Of a DNA stretch of 64,000 nt, positions 28,712 to 39,203 are shown piece by piece. Below the pieces are notes generated by a model. The model ran no database searches and was not told the DNA's origin. It worked only from the letters and a program-made list of their open reading frames with translations. Within the stretch, counting starts at the first letter, position 1. Every line of letters begins with the position of its first letter. A program made the translations under genes and the position numbers. The stretch is from the NCBI GenBank assembly GCA_002325245.1, contig DCRR01000015.1, positions 22,440-86,439 of the forward strand. The letters run 5' to 3'. Source of the DNA: Microbacteriaceae bacterium UBA1487. GTDB taxonomy: Bacteria > Actinomycetota > Actinomycetes > Actinomycetales > Microbacteriaceae.

Positions 28712-31369
28712 CTAGCCCTTCAGCGCGCGACGGATGCCGTCGAGAGCCGCGGGGATCGCGGTCGCGTTGGCGCCGCCGCCCTGCGCCATGTCGTCCTTGC
28801 CGCCGCCACCGCCGCCGAGCTCCGTCGCGGCGACCTTGACCAGCGCACCGGCCTTGGCGCCCGCCTCGCGGGCGGCAGGCGTGGTCGCGACGATCACGAC
28901 GGGCTTGCCGTCGACGCGCGCGGCGAGGGCGACCACCGCGGCCTGCGCCGCGAGACGCTCGCGCACGCTGGTCACGAGCGAGCGCACCTCATCCGCGGAG
29001 CTCAGCTCCCCCAGGTCGTCGACGACGGCGATCACGTCGCCGATCGGCGTGGCCGCGTCGGCGAGAGCGGGCACGCGGCCCGCGAGCTGACGCGCCTCGA
29101 AGGCCGCGATCTTCTTCTCGGCGGCCTTGAGGTCGGCGACGAGCTGTTCGATGCGGCCGGGAAGCTGATCCTTGGGCGTCTTGAGCGCGCTCGTCAGCTG
29201 CGAGACGAGGGTGCGCTCGGCCGCCAGCTCGCGGAACGCGTCGATGCCGACGAGCGCCTCGACGCGGCGGTTGGTCGCCCCGACGCTCGACTCGCTGACC
29301 AGGTTCACCAGGCCGATCTCGGCGGAAGTCCGCACGTGCGTACCCGCGCAGAGCTCACGCGACCAGGGGCCGCCGATGTCGACCATGCGCACCGTCTCGC
29401 CGTACTTCTCGCCGAACAGCGCCATCGCGCCGGCCTTGCGCGCCTCGTCCAGGGGAAGGATGCGGGTTGTCACCTCGAGGTTGTCGCGCACCGCGTTGTT
29501 GGCGATCTCCTCGATCTCTCCCCGGGTCGCCGGGCTGAGCGCCTGGTTCCAGGAGAAATCGAGCCGCATGTAGCCGGCCTTGTTGAACGAGCCGGACTGG
29601 TGCGCCTCGGAGCCGAGCGTGTCGCGGAGCGCCGCGTGGATCAGGTGCGTGGCGGAGTGCGCCTGCGCAGCGGAGTGGCGGTACACGGCATCCACCACGG
29701 TCGTCGCGGCGTCGTCCACCGCGACCTCGCCGGAGCGCACCTGCACGGTGTGGCTGATGAGGCCCTTGACGGGCTTCTGCACGTCGAGCACCTCGAGGTC
29801 GAAGCCGTTGCCGATGATCGAGCCCTGGTCGGCCGACTGGCCACCCGACTCCGCGTAGAGCGACGTCTCGGCGAGGATCACCTCGGCGATCTCGCCCGCG
29901 CTCGCCTTCAGCACCGGCTGGCCGCCGACCAGGATGCCGAGGATGCGCGACTCGGTCTCCAGATACTCGTAGCCGGTGAAGACGGTCTCGCCCTCGGCCC
30001 GGAACCCGGAATACACCGAGAGGTCCGCGATCTGGCCCTTCTTGGCCTTCGCGTCCGCCTTAGCCCGCTGGCGCTGCTCCTGCATGAGGGAGTCGAATGC
30101 CGCGCGGTCGACGGTGAGGCCCGCCTCCTCGGCGACCTCCAGCGTCAGGTCGATGGGGAACCCGAAGGTGTCGTGCAGCAGGAACGCGGTGTCGCCGGGC
30201 AGCGCCTCGCCGCCCGCCTTCTTGGTCTCGGCGACGGCCGTGTCGAGAATCGTGGTGCCGCCCGCGAGGGTGCGCAGGAACGTCTCCTCCTCGCCGAAGG
30301 CAAGACGCGAGGTGCGCTCCCAGTGCTCGGCCACATCCGGGTAGGCCGGAGACATGGCGTCGCGCGAGGCGGCAAACAGCTCGGGGAAGCTGGTCGAGTC
30401 GACACCCAGCAGGCGCATGGCGCGCACCACCCGCCGCATCAGGCGACGCAGGATGTATCCGCGTCCCTCGTTGCCGGGCGAGACGCCGTCGGTCATCAGC
30501 ATGAGACTCGACCGCACGTGGTCGGCGATGACGCGCATCCGCACATCGTCGTCGTGGTCCGCGCCGTAGCGGCGTCCGGACAGCTCGGCCGCGCGGTCGA
30601 GCACCGGGCGCACCTGGTCGATCTCGTACATGTTGTCGACGCCCTGCTTGAGGAAGGCGACGCGCTCCATGCCCATGCCGGTGTCGATGTTCTTCTTCGG
30701 CAGCTCGCCGAGCACCGTGAAGTCGACCTTGCTCGTCACGTCGGTGAGCAGGTACTGCATGAACACGAGGTTCCAGATCTCGATGTACCGCGTGTCGTCG
30801 ACGGCGGGGCCGCCCTCCGGCCCGAACGCGGGTCCTCGGTCGAAGTAGATCTCCGAGCAGGGTCCTCCGGGGCCGGGCTGGCCGGTGTGCCAGTAGTTGT
30901 CGGCGCGGCCGAGGCGCTGGATGCGCTCCGCGGGCAGGCCGGCGATGCTCTTCCAGAGCGCGGCAGCCTCATCGTCGTCCTCGTAGACCGTGACCCAGAG
31001 GTCCTTCTCCGCGAAGCCGAGCCCGCCATCCGACTCCGAGCTGGTCAGCAGCTCCCAGGCATAGGTGATCGCCTGCTCCTTGAAGTAGTCGCCGAAGGAG
31101 AAGTTGCCGTTCATCTGGAAGAACGTGCCGTGACGGGTGGTCTTGCCGACCTCCTCGATATCGAGCGTGCGAATGCACTTCTGCACGCTCGTGGCGCGCG
31201 GGAACGGCGCCGGAACCACCCCGGTGAAGTACGGGATGAACGGAACCATGCCCGCGACCGTGAACAGGAGCGCCGGGTCGTCGCTGACGAGCGAGGCCGA
31301 GGGCACGACCGTGTGGTCGCGCTCTCCGAAGAAGGTCAGCCAACGGCGTTGAATTTCAGCGGTCTGCAC
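28712..31369 (-). CDS. alaS: Alanyl-tRNA synthetase
   Basis: Charges tRNA-Ala and edits Ser/Gly mischarging. 885 residues: class II catalytic domain with TSVQKCIRTLDIEEVGKTTR and FFQMNGNFSFGDYFKE at the N-terminus, then the editing domain with zinc ligands in HSATHLIHAAL and CAGTHVRTSAEIG, and the C-terminal C-Ala/DHHA1 domain ending in GGGGGGKDDMAQGGGA. I saw no T-box upstream. Confidence 0.98.
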   Translation of the reverse strand: MQTAEIQRRWLTFFGERDHTVVPSASLVSDDPALLFTVAGMVPFIPYFTGVVPAPFPRATSVQKCIRTLDIEEVGKTTRHGTFFQMNGNFSFGDYFKEQAITYAWELLTSSESDGGLGFAEKDLWVTVYEDDDEAAALWKSIAGLPAERIQRLGRADNYWHTGQPGPGGPCSEIYFDRGPAFGPEGGPAVDDTRYIEIWNLVFMQYLLTDVTSKVDFTVLGELPKKNIDTGMGMERVAFLKQGVDNMYEIDQVRPVLDRAAELSGRRYGADHDDDVRMRVIADHVRSSLMLMTDGVSPGNEGRGYILRRLMRRVVRAMRLLGVDSTSFPELFAASRDAMSPAYPDVAEHWERTSRLAFGEEETFLRTLAGGTTILDTAVAETKKAGGEALPGDTAFLLHDTFGFPIDLTLEVAEEAGLTVDRAAFDSLMQEQRQRAKADAKAKKGQIADLSVYSGFRAEGETVFTGYEYLETESRILGILVGGQPVLKASAGEIAEVILAETSLYAESGGQSADQGSIIGNGFDLEVLDVQKPVKGLISHTVQVRSGEVAVDDAATTVVDAVYRHSAAQAHSATHLIHAALRDTLGSEAHQSGSFNKAGYMRLDFSWNQALSPATRGEIEEIANNAVRDNLEVTTRILPLDEARKAGAMALFGEKYGETVRMVDIGGPWSRELCAGTHVRTSAEIGLVNLVSESSVGATNRRVEALVGIDAFRELAAERTLVSQLTSALKTPKDQLPGRIEQLVADLKAAEKKIAAFEARQLAGRVPALADAATPIGDVIAVVDDLGELSSADEVRSLVTSVRERLAAQAAVVALAARVDGKPVVIVATTPAAREAGAKAGALVKVAATELGGGGGGKDDMAQGGGANATAIPAALDGIRRALKG

Positions 31370-31443
31370 GAGGTGATCCTGACGGGCACAGCGGTGCCGG
31401 GTTGATGAGGGTGATGACGGGGGCGCTGCGCCGGCGGGCGGCG

Positions 31444-31671
31444 CTACTTGGTGCGGTTGGTGAGGTCGTTGATGACCTCTTCGGCATTGGCGACGGCCTC
31501 ACGCAGCTCGGCTTCGCGGGCCTTGTAGCCCTCGACGACGGCCGAGCCGAAGTCCTTGGCCTTCGCGTCGACGTCGGCGAAGAACTCCTTGCCCTGCGGG
31601 GTCTTGGAGAACTGGTGAGCCGCAACAAACCCCGCGGCGGCACCGACGATCAGCAGCAGAACGTTCTTCAT
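31444..31671 (-). CDS. Small YtxH-like membrane protein
   Basis: 75 residues from the ATG at 31671. One N-terminal membrane helix (MKNVLLLIVGAAAGFVAAHQ) is followed by a charged helical tail rich in Ala/Glu/Lys (AREAELREAVANAEEVINDL) that could form a coiled coil. A small protein of this type is common between rpsD and alaS in actinobacteria. Function unknown; the DUF948 protein often found beside it in relatives is absent. Confidence 0.8.
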   Translation of the reverse strand: MKNVLLLIVGAAAGFVAAHQFSKTPQGKEFFADVDAKAKDFGSAVVEGYKAREAELREAVANAEEVINDLTNRTK

Positions 31672-31814
31672 GAGAGCGAATCCTTCCGTCGAAGTGGTCG
31701 GACGCCGGTCATGGCGCCGCCCGTCCAGCCTAGTCGGCATCGACCGCGCGGATGCAGAGAGTACGCCGTGACGAACGGACGGCGGGCGGCATCCCATACG
31801 GCGCCGGGAATACG

Positions 31815-31846
31815 CGAAGGCCCCGAGGCGAACCCCGGGGCCTTCG
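31815..31846 (-). terminator. Intrinsic terminator after rpsD
   Basis: CGAAGGCCCCG (31815-31825) pairs perfectly with CGGGGCCTTCG (31836-31846) around a 10-nt loop, 24 nt beyond the rpsD stop. The 198-nt gap between rpsD and the YtxH-like gene holds no other feature I can see. Confidence 0.8.
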
Positions 31847-31869
31847 ACGAAACGCAGTGCGGCGTGAGC

Positions 31870-32499
31870 CTAGCGAGCCGCGTAGTACTCGACGACGAGC
31901 TGAACCTCAGCCGTCACGGGCACCTCGGCGCGCTTCGGGCGACGCACGAGACGCGCCTGCAGCTTGTCGAGCTCGACCTCGAGGTAGCCCGGAACCGGGG
32001 GCAGAACCTCGGCGTGGCCACCGGCAGCGGCGACCTGGAAGGGCTCGGTGCCCTCCGAGCGCTCCTTGACGTGGATGACCTGACCCGGCTTCACGCGGAA
32101 CGACGGGCGGTCCACGATCTTGCCGTCGACCAGGATGTGGCGGTGCGTCACGAACTGGCGGGCCTGCGAGGTGGTGCGGGCGAAGCCGGCGCGCAGCACG
32201 AGCGCGTCGAGACGCATCTCGAGCAGCTCGACCAGGTTCTCACCGGTCAGACCCTGGGTGCGACGGGCCTCGTTGAAGACGATGCGCAGCTGCTTCTCGC
32301 GGATGCCGTACTGCTCGCGCAGACGCTGCTTCTCGCGCAGACGGACCGCGTAGTCGCTGTCGGCCTTGCGCTTGGTGCGGCCGTGCTCACCCGGAGCATA
32401 GGGACGCTTCTCGAGGTAGCGGGCGGCCTTCGGCGTCAGCGGGATGCCGAGCGCGCGAGACAGACGGACCTTGCGACGGTCCTGGGACTTGGTAACCAA
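31870..32499 (-). CDS. rpsD: 30S ribosomal protein S4
   Basis: Primary 16S rRNA-binding protein that starts assembly of the 30S body. 209 residues. The N-terminus has no cysteines, so this is the zinc-independent form. The S4 RNA-binding domain is visible at RLDALVLRAGFARTTSQARQ followed by FVTHRHILVDGKIVDRPSFR. The only start that fits the alignment is TTG at 32499 (VTKSQDRRKVRLSRALG follows), preceded by GGAAGGA. It stands alone rather than in the S13-S11-alpha operon. Confidence 0.96.
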   Translation of the reverse strand: MVTKSQDRRKVRLSRALGIPLTPKAARYLEKRPYAPGEHGRTKRKADSDYAVRLREKQRLREQYGIREKQLRIVFNEARRTQGLTGENLVELLEMRLDALVLRAGFARTTSQARQFVTHRHILVDGKIVDRPSFRVKPGQVIHVKERSEGTEPFQVAAAGGHAEVLPPVPGYLEVELDKLQARLVRRPKRAEVPVTAEVQLVVEYYAAR

Positions 32500-32672
32500 A
32501 AGGGAATCCTTCCACCACGTGGACGCGTCTTTCGCGCCTCACAGACGTCCATCCCGCTCGACCTTTCCGGCCGCACGTCGACACGTACCGGAGGTATGAG
32601 AGAGGGGGATGCGCTCGACGGTCTCGATCGACACTGGCAAGCCGGTCAAGCCTACCAGACCGGAGGCTCTGC

Positions 32673-34016
32673 CTACTCTCCGCGCAGGATGGCCCGGATC
32701 TTCTCGAGCCGAGCCGCCACATCGCGCTCGTAGCCGTGCGAGGTCGGCGCGTAGTAGCGGGTGCCGCGCAGCTGCTCGGGCAGGTACTCCTGGGGGGCGA
32801 TCCCGTGCTCGGCGTCGTGCGCGTAGCGATAGCCCTTGCCGTGCCCGAGACGCTTCGCCCCGGGATAGTGCGCGTCGCGGAGGTGGCTCGGGATCGTTCC
32901 GATGCGGCCGGCGCGCACATCGGCGATCGCCGCATCCAGAGCCCGGTAGGCGGTGTTCGACTTGGGGGCCATCGCCAGGTAGACGACGGCCTCGGCGAGG
33001 AGGATGCGTCCCTCCGGCATGCCGATCAGCTGAACGCCCTGCGCCGCGGCGACCGCGAGCGGCAGCGCCTGCGGGTCGGCCATGCCGATGTCCTCGGCGG
33101 CGAGGATCATCACCCGGCGGGCGAGGAACCGCGGGTCCTCCCCCGCCTCGATCATCCGCGCCAGATAGTGCAGGGACGCATCGACGTCGCTGCCGCGCAC
33201 CGACTTGATGAAGGCGCTGATGACGTCGTAGTGCTCATCGCCCTGACGGTCGTAGCGCAGCAGCGCGCGATCGACCGTGTCGGCGACGATCTCGGCCGTG
33301 ATCGAGGGGGGCGTCTCGGCCTCGTGGGGCTCGGCCGCGGCGGCGACCGCGGCGGCCTCCAGCGCGGTCAGGGCGCGGCGGGCATCGCCGGAGGCCAGTC
33401 GCACGAGGGATGCGCGCGCATCCTCGGTGAGCTCGACGGCTCCCGCCAGACCGCGCGGGTCGCTGACCGCCCGGTCGACGAGCACACCCAGGTCGTCGTC
33501 GCTGAGCGTCTCGAGGGTGAGCAGCAGCGATCGCGAGAGCAGCGGGGCCACCACGGAGAACGAGGGATTCTCGGTGGTCGCCGCGACGAGGATCACCCAG
33601 CCGTTCTCGACCCCGGGCAGCAGGGCGTCCTGCTGCGCCTTGGAGAAGCGGTGGATCTCGTCCAGGAACAGCACCGTCGAGAGCCCGTACAGATCACGGT
33701 CGGCGTGCGCCCGCTCCATCACCTCGCGCACGTCCTTCACGCCCGCCGTGACGGCCGACAGCTCGACGAAGCGCCGGCCGGAGCTGTGGGCGATCGCCTG
33801 CGCAAGGGTCGTCTTTCCCGTGCCGGGCGGACCCCAGAGGATGACGGAGACCGAGCCGGACTCCCCCGTCCGGTCATTGGCCAGGTTGACGAGCGGCGAT
33901 CCGGGCCGAAGCAGGTGCCGCTGACCAGCGACCTCATCGAGCGAGGTCGGGCGCATCCGAACCGCGAGAGGCGTGGCGCCGGTTCGCAGTCCCGACGATG
34001 CGCTCATGGCTGTCAT
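32673..34016 (-). CDS. rarA: Replication-associated recombination protein A (RarA/MgsA, AAA+ ATPase)
   Basis: Clamp-loader-like ATPase acting at stalled forks. 447 residues from the ATG at 34016 (a second ATG lies 9 nt inside). [20 protein letters not shown] is the family N-terminus; Walker [12 protein letters not shown], Walker [21 protein letters not shown] and sensor 1 AATTENPSF follow. The C-terminal part has [20 protein letters not shown] and the tetramerisation domain. It is divergent from the cyclophilin gene at 34122; the 105-nt gap must hold both promoters. The usual neighbouring aspS and hisS are absent. Confidence 0.93.
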   Translation of the reverse strand: MTAMSASSGLRTGATPLAVRMRPTSLDEVAGQRHLLRPGSPLVNLANDRTGESGSVSVILWGPPGTGKTTLAQAIAHSSGRRFVELSAVTAGVKDVREVMERAHADRDLYGLSTVLFLDEIHRFSKAQQDALLPGVENGWVILVAATTENPSFSVVAPLLSRSLLLTLETLSDDDLGVLVDRAVSDPRGLAGAVELTEDARASLVRLASGDARRALTALEAAAVAAAAEPHEAETPPSITAEIVADTVDRALLRYDRQGDEHYDVISAFIKSVRGSDVDASLHYLARMIEAGEDPRFLARRVMILAAEDIGMADPQALPLAVAAAQGVQLIGMPEGRILLAEAVVYLAMAPKSNTAYRALDAAIADVRAGRIGTIPSHLRDAHYPGAKRLGHGKGYRYAHDAEHGIAPQEYLPEQLRGTRYYAPTSHGYERDVAARLEKIRAILRGE

Positions 34017-34121
34017 CGTAATCGCCGTCGGCGCCCGGCCGCCCGCGTTTGGCGCCAAGCGGACCGCGCTGGCTAGAGTTCTCGTGGACCGCGCGAGCGC
34101 GGCCGGACGGAGGAGCACCGC

Positions 34122-34907
34122 GTGGCATCGAAGAACAGGGACCGCCAGTCGCGAGAGGTGCGCGAGCGCCTCAAGGCCTACACGGCACGGCAGCAGGTCC
34201 ACGACCACGCCCGGGCGCGCCGCACGCGTGACAACGTGATCGCCGTGCTCGGCGTCACCGCCGTCGTCGCGCTCACCGCCGCGACGCAGGTCTTCTACTT
34301 CTCCGCCGGGCCGGGCGCGCCGACTCCGGAGCCCAGCGCCTCGGCCGTGGTGGGCGAGAACGTCGGCGTGCCCTCGGCCGACTACGCCGAGTACCGCACG
34401 TGGACGGGCGAGCTGACCCTCAACGACGTCGCGCTCGGGATCGAGCTCGACGGGGCCGCGGCCCCGCAGGCGGTCTCGGCCTTCCTCTCCGACGTCGACA
34501 CCGGCTACTACGTCGACAAGACCTGCCACCGCCTCGCCACCAGCGAGGGCTTCGAACTGCTGCAGTGCGGGTCGATCGACGGCCTCGGCTCGAGCGACCC
34601 CGCTTTCAGCTACGGCCCGATCGAGAACGCCCCCGCCGACGACTTCTATCCGGCCGGGACGATCGCGATGGCCCGCGTCAGCGGCGACGACTACAGCAAC
34701 GGCCACCAGTTCTTCCTCGTCTACGGCGACTCCACGATCCCCTCGGACGAGGTGGGCGGCTACACGGTGCTCGGCACGATCACGAGCGGTCTCGATGACC
34801 TGATCGACCAGATCACGTCCGCCGGCATCGACCCGGATCTGCTCGGGACCGACGGCACGGGCGGCCCGCTCGTGACCACCACGATCACGCAGATCACGCT
34901 GCAGTAG
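34122..34907 (+). CDS. Membrane-anchored cyclophilin-type peptidyl-prolyl isomerase
   Basis: 261 residues, GTG start with GGAGGA before it. An Arg-rich cytoplasmic start is followed by one membrane helix (about 40-62, [20 protein letters not shown]) and an extracytoplasmic cyclophilin domain from about residue 95. The catalytic Arg region is [18 protein letters not shown], and [12 protein letters not shown] matches the SQFFI strand. The two cysteines in that region could form a disulfide outside the cell. A ppi gene next to rel is also found in M. tuberculosis. Confidence 0.85.
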   Translation: MASKNRDRQSREVRERLKAYTARQQVHDHARARRTRDNVIAVLGVTAVVALTAATQVFYFSAGPGAPTPEPSASAVVGENVGVPSADYAEYRTWTGELTLNDVALGIELDGAAAPQAVSAFLSDVDTGYYVDKTCHRLATSEGFELLQCGSIDGLGSSDPAFSYGPIENAPADDFYPAGTIAMARVSGDDYSNGHQFFLVYGDSTIPSDEVGGYTVLGTITSGLDDLIDQITSAGIDPDLLGTDGTGGPLVTTTITQITLQ

Positions 34908-34985
34908 GAGCACGCCGACGGCCGTGCAATAGGCTGAGTCGGTCCGGCGAGAGGCCGCCGACGACGACGTGAGGTGAATTGACCA

Positions 34986-36218
34986 GTGGCGACTGACGAG
35001 AAGGCCCCGTGGGGCCGCGTCGACGACGAGGGAACGGTGTACGTCCGCGAGGCGGACGGAGAGCGTGCGGTCGGGCAATACCCGGACGCCACGCCCGAGG
35101 AGGCGCTCGCGTACTTCACGCGGAAGTTCACCGAGTTGGAGGGCCAGGTCGCGCTGCTCGAGCAGCGCGTGCGCGGCGGAGCTCCCGCGAAGGACGTCGC
35201 GAAGGCGGTCGCGCACCTGAGCGAGTCCATCACCGGCGCGAACGCCGTCGGTGACCTGGCGTCGCTCACCGAGCGCCTGACGAAGCTCGGCGGCACCGTC
35301 GGCGAGCTCACCGAGAAGCAGCTCGAGGAGAACAAGGCCGCGGTGGCCGAGGCGCTCGTCGAACGCGAGGCGCTTGTCGCCGAGGCCGAGGCGCTCGCCG
35401 CGGCGGATCCCGCCAAGGCTCAGTGGAAGCAGGTGAGCGCGCAGCTCGATGCACTCTTCGAGCGCTGGCAGGACCACCAGAAGAACGGTCCCCGACTTCC
35501 CAAGAACGAGAGCAACGAGCTGTGGAAGCGATTCCGCGCGGCGCGCACCACGATCGAGACGCACCGCAAGGCGTTCTTCGCCGAACTCGATTCGGTGCAC
35601 AAGGAGGTTCGCGCGCGCAAGCAGTCGCTGATCGAGCGCGCGGAGAAGCTCGCCCCGCAGGGTGCCGACGGCATCCCTGAGTACCGCCGCCTGCTCGATG
35701 AGTGGAAGGCCGCTGGTCGCGCCGGCAAGAAGCTCGACGACGCGCTGTGGGCGAAGTTCAAGGAGGCCGGCGACGCGCTCTACGCGGCCAAGGCCGAGCT
35801 GATGGCGATCGAGGACGAGGAGTACGCCGGCAACCTCACCGAGAAGCTGGCGCTGCTCGAGGAGGCCGAGAAGCTCCTGAAGGTCACCGATCGGACGGCC
35901 GCCAAGGAGACCCTGCTGGGCATCCAGCGCAAGTGGGACGCGATCGGCAAGGTTCCGCGCGACCACTTCCGTGCCGTCGAAGATCGCCTGCGCAAGGTCG
36001 AGACGCACGTGCGCAAGCTCGACGAGGACCACTGGAACCGCTCGAACCCCGAGAAGCAGGCTCGTTCGGAGGGTCTCGCCTCGCAGCTCGAGAGCGCGAT
36101 CGCCAAGCTGGAGGCGGAGCTCGCCGAGGCGAAGGCCAGCGGCGACAAGAAGAAGATCGCCGAGGCGGAAGAGGCGATCGCGGCGCGCAAGGTCTGGCTC
36201 GGCGCGATCGGCAGCTGA
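34986..36218 (+). CDS. DUF349 domain protein
   Basis: 410-residue, highly charged, almost entirely helical protein; GTG start with GAGGTG upstream. It holds three DUF349-type repeats, seen as [20 protein letters not shown] (about 142-161), then [20 protein letters not shown] (about 239-258) and [20 protein letters not shown] (about 318-337). Such proteins are predicted coiled-coil, possibly nucleic-acid-binding. No enzymatic motif is visible. Confidence 0.85.
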   Translation: MATDEKAPWGRVDDEGTVYVREADGERAVGQYPDATPEEALAYFTRKFTELEGQVALLEQRVRGGAPAKDVAKAVAHLSESITGANAVGDLASLTERLTKLGGTVGELTEKQLEENKAAVAEALVEREALVAEAEALAAADPAKAQWKQVSAQLDALFERWQDHQKNGPRLPKNESNELWKRFRAARTTIETHRKAFFAELDSVHKEVRARKQSLIERAEKLAPQGADGIPEYRRLLDEWKAAGRAGKKLDDALWAKFKEAGDALYAAKAELMAIEDEEYAGNLTEKLALLEEAEKLLKVTDRTAAKETLLGIQRKWDAIGKVPRDHFRAVEDRLRKVETHVRKLDEDHWNRSNPEKQARSEGLASQLESAIAKLEAELAEAKASGDKKKIAEAEEAIAARKVWLGAIGS

Positions 36219-36298
36219 GTCCTCGTCCCCAGGTCGAACTGTCCACGGATGCGCCGGGTGCGGCGCGGCGCGGGCGCTCGACGCGGCAGGCTCACGGC

Positions 36299-36874
36299 AT
36301 GGCCTTCATCGACGCCTCACTGCCCGGAGTCCCCGTCGAACGCCTGCCCGACGTTCTGACGAATGAGCTTCCCGCCGCCGAGCTGAACGCGCTGCGGCTC
36401 GACGCGACGCTCGTCCCGTTCGCCAACGCGTTCCTCGTGGCCGACGCCCTCGGCGACGCCGCCGACCGCATCCTCGGCGCCTTCGGTCGGCACTCGTCGC
36501 GGCTGATCGCAGAACTGGACACGGCCGCCTGGGTCTGGGGCGCGCGGCACAGCCCGCCGACACGGTTCGAGTTCTGCGCGAGTCTGACCGAGCGCGCCCG
36601 CCTCGCCCCGGGAGCCCTCGATGCGGTGCGCGAGGTCGCGATCTCCGGTGACGAGATCGTCACCATCGCGGGCCGCCGCGTCACCAACCCGGTGCGCACC
36701 GCGATCGACCTGGCGCGCTTTCGCGACGACGGCTCGTACTCCCCCGATGTCGTTGCGGAACTCCTTGCGCTCGCGCGCACCGATGCGCCTGCCGCGCGCG
36801 CGGTGATGGACGAACGCCGTCACCTCACCCACGCCGAGCGCGCGCGGCGGCGGCTCGGTGCTCTCGCCTGCTGA
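36299..36874 (+). CDS. AbiEi-antitoxin-like protein, no partner toxin seen
   Basis: 191 residues from the ATG at 36299. The segment [20 protein letters not shown] strongly recalls the G-x-RVT-x-P-x-RTA-x-DLAR stretch of actinobacterial AbiEi-family (type IV) antitoxin proteins. Upstream, [20 protein letters not shown] looks like the linking domain. No AbiEii nucleotidyltransferase toxin gene is adjacent; the next gene is rel, convergent, 7 nt away. Many actinobacterial proteins with this domain are solitary and uncharacterised, so the toxin-antitoxin label is only structural. Confidence 0.6.
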   Translation: MAFIDASLPGVPVERLPDVLTNELPAAELNALRLDATLVPFANAFLVADALGDAADRILGAFGRHSSRLIAELDTAAWVWGARHSPPTRFEFCASLTERARLAPGALDAVREVAISGDEIVTIAGRRVTNPVRTAIDLARFRDDGSYSPDVVAELLALARTDAPAARAVMDERRHLTHAERARRRLGALAC

Positions 36875-36881
36875 CCGGAGC

Positions 36882-39134
36882 TCAGCCGCTCGTGACGCGA
36901 TACGCGTCGTAGACGGCCTCGATGCGGCGCACGGCGCTCAGAAGACGGTCCAAGTGCACGGTGTCGCCCATCTCGAAGACGAACCGGCTGATCGCGAGAC
37001 GGTCGGTCGAGGTGTTCACCGAGGCGGACAGGATGTTGACGTGGTGCTCCGAGAGCACCCGGGTCACGTCGGAGAGCAGACCGGAGCGGTCGAGCGCCTC
37101 GATCTGGATCTGCACAAGGAACACGCTCGAGGAGGTGGGCGCCCACTCGACCTCGATGATCCGATCCTGCTCGTTGAGCAGAGAGGCAACGTTGGTGCAG
37201 TCGCTGCGATGCACCGACACTCCCGCGCCGCGCGTCACGAAGCCGACGATCTGGTCCCCCGGAACCGGGGTGCAGCACTTGGCGAGCTTGACGAGGATGT
37301 CGTCGGCGCCGCGCACCAGGACGCCCGAGTCACTCGGTCGCAGCTGCCGGGCGCGGCCCTTCGAGGTGAACGGCACCTCGTTCTCGTCGTTCTCCGGCGC
37401 CGCCTGCATCGAGGCGAGCACCTTCTCGATGACATGCTGCGTCGAGACGTGCCCCTCGCCGACCGCGGCGTACAGCGCCTCAACCGACTCGTAGCGCATC
37501 TGCGACGCGATCTCCGAGACGACATCGGCCGACATCAGGCGCTGCAGCGGCAGGTTCTGCTTGCGCATCGCGCGCGCGATCGAGTCCTTGCCCTGCTCGA
37601 TCGCCTCTTCGCGGCGCTCCTTCGTGAACCATCCGCGGATCTTGTTGCGGGCGCGGGGGCTCTTGACGAAGTTCAGCCAGTCCTGGCTCGGGCCCGCATC
37701 CGGGTTCTTGGAGGTGAAGACCTCGACGACATCGCCCGAGTTGAGCACGCTCTCCAGGGGAACGAGTCGACCGTTGACCTTCGAGCCCATCGTGCGGTGG
37801 CCCACCTCGGTGTGCACCGCGTAGGCGAAGTCGACCGGCGTGGCACCTGACGGAAGGCCGATGACCTTGCCCTGAGGGGTGAAGACGTAGACCTCTTTCG
37901 CACCGATCTCGAAGCGAAGGTTGTCGAGGAACTCCCCCGGGTCGGCGGTCTCCGACTGCCAGTCGCTGATATGCGCCAGCCATGCCATCTCGGTGTCGGG
38001 GCCCGTGCTGGTGTCGGCGCGGCCGTTGGCCATCCGCTCCTTGTACTTCCAGTGCGCGGCGACACCGAACTCGGCGCGCTGGTGCATCTCGTGCGTGCGG
38101 ATCTGGATCTCGACCGCACGCCCCTGCGGGCCGATCACGGTGGTGTGCAGGGACTGATACAGGTTGAACTTCGGGGTGGCGATGTAGTCCTTGAACCGTC
38201 CCGGGATCGGATTCCAGCGCGCGTGGATCGAGCCGAGGACCGCGTAGCAGTCGCGGATGTTGTTGACGAGGACGCGGATGCCGACCAGGTCGTAGATGTC
38301 GCTGAACTCGCGGCCGCGCACGACCATCTTCTGGTAGATCGAGTAGTACTGCTTCGGCCGACCGACCACCTGACCCTTGATGCGGCTCTCGCGCAGATCC
38401 TCCGTGACCGCGTCGATCACCTGCTGCACGAACTCCTCGCGCTGCGGCGTGCGCTCGCGCACCATGCTCTCGATCTCGACGTAGAGCTTGGGGTGCAGGA
38501 TCGCGAAGCTGAGATCCTCGAGCTCCCACTTGATGGTCTGGATTCCGAGGCGGTGCGCGAGTGGCGCGTAGATCTCCAGCGTCTCCTGAGCCTTGCGCCG
38601 CGCCGACTCGGCCGGAACGAAGCCCCACGTGCGGGCGTTGTGCAGCCGGTCCGCGAGCTTGATGATGAGCACGCGGATGTCCTTGCTCATCGCGACGACC
38701 ATCTTGCGCACGGTCTCGGCCTGGGCGCTGTCGCCATACTTCAGCTTGTCGAGCTTCGTGACGCCGTCGACGAGCATCGCGACCTCGTCGCCGAAGTCGG
38801 CACGCAGCTCCTCGAGCCCGTAGTCGGTGTCTTCGACGGTGTCATGCAGCAGCGCGGCGGCAAGGGTCTTCGCGCCGATCCCGAGGTCGGCGAGGATCTG
38901 CGCGACCGCGACCGGATGCGTGATGTAGGGCTCCCCGCTCTTCCGGGTCTGCCCGGTGTGCGCCTTGTGCGCGACCCTGTAGGCGCGCTCGACGAGCGCG
39001 AGATCAGCCTTGGGATGGTGCGAGCGCACCGTGCGCAGCAGCCGCTCCACCGAGCCGGCTGGCTGGGCGCGCGAGAACAGGCGGGGAAGAATCGTCCGCA
39101 GCGAGGCGGAGCTCTGTGCCTGCGTCTCGGTCAT
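36882..39134 (-). CDS. relA: Bifunctional (p)ppGpp synthetase/hydrolase (Rel)
   Basis: Stringent-response enzyme, 750 residues. The hydrolase is active-looking: [13 protein letters not shown] and [10 protein letters not shown] supply the HD metal ligands. The synthetase has [20 protein letters not shown], where RFKD is the version typical of bifunctional Rel rather than EFDD of RelA, and [23 protein letters not shown] ([20 protein letters not shown]), zinc-finger and C-terminal ACT ([20 protein letters not shown]) domains follow. The apt gene that often lies between secF and rel is absent. Confidence 0.97.
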   Translation of the reverse strand: MTETQAQSSASLRTILPRLFSRAQPAGSVERLLRTVRSHHPKADLALVERAYRVAHKAHTGQTRKSGEPYITHPVAVAQILADLGIGAKTLAAALLHDTVEDTDYGLEELRADFGDEVAMLVDGVTKLDKLKYGDSAQAETVRKMVVAMSKDIRVLIIKLADRLHNARTWGFVPAESARRKAQETLEIYAPLAHRLGIQTIKWELEDLSFAILHPKLYVEIESMVRERTPQREEFVQQVIDAVTEDLRESRIKGQVVGRPKQYYSIYQKMVVRGREFSDIYDLVGIRVLVNNIRDCYAVLGSIHARWNPIPGRFKDYIATPKFNLYQSLHTTVIGPQGRAVEIQIRTHEMHQRAEFGVAAHWKYKERMANGRADTSTGPDTEMAWLAHISDWQSETADPGEFLDNLRFEIGAKEVYVFTPQGKVIGLPSGATPVDFAYAVHTEVGHRTMGSKVNGRLVPLESVLNSGDVVEVFTSKNPDAGPSQDWLNFVKSPRARNKIRGWFTKERREEAIEQGKDSIARAMRKQNLPLQRLMSADVVSEIASQMRYESVEALYAAVGEGHVSTQHVIEKVLASMQAAPENDENEVPFTSKGRARQLRPSDSGVLVRGADDILVKLAKCCTPVPGDQIVGFVTRGAGVSVHRSDCTNVASLLNEQDRIIEVEWAPTSSSVFLVQIQIEALDRSGLLSDVTRVLSEHHVNILSASVNTSTDRLAISRFVFEMGDTVHLDRLLSAVRRIEAVYDAYRVTSG

Positions 39135-39203
39135 CGCGCGCTCGTCTTGGCCTTCATGAATTGATTCTACGAGTCATGGAGGTGGTGAACCTGCGCGCGG
39201 CGA

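Noticed and set aside
28328..31405. 1025-codon open frame on the plus strand opposite alaS
   Set aside because: Arg/His/Asp-rich, low-complexity translation with no motif; it is the antisense shadow of alaS in GC-rich DNA.
31370..31443. T-box leader before alaS
   Set aside because: Only 74 nt, no T-box motif (TGGNACCGCG) and no terminator/antiterminator pair seen.
34017..36032. N-terminal extension of rarA covering the cyclophilin and DUF349 genes on the opposite strand
   Set aside because: The RarA family starts near the ATG at 34016; the upstream part is antisense to two real plus-strand genes.
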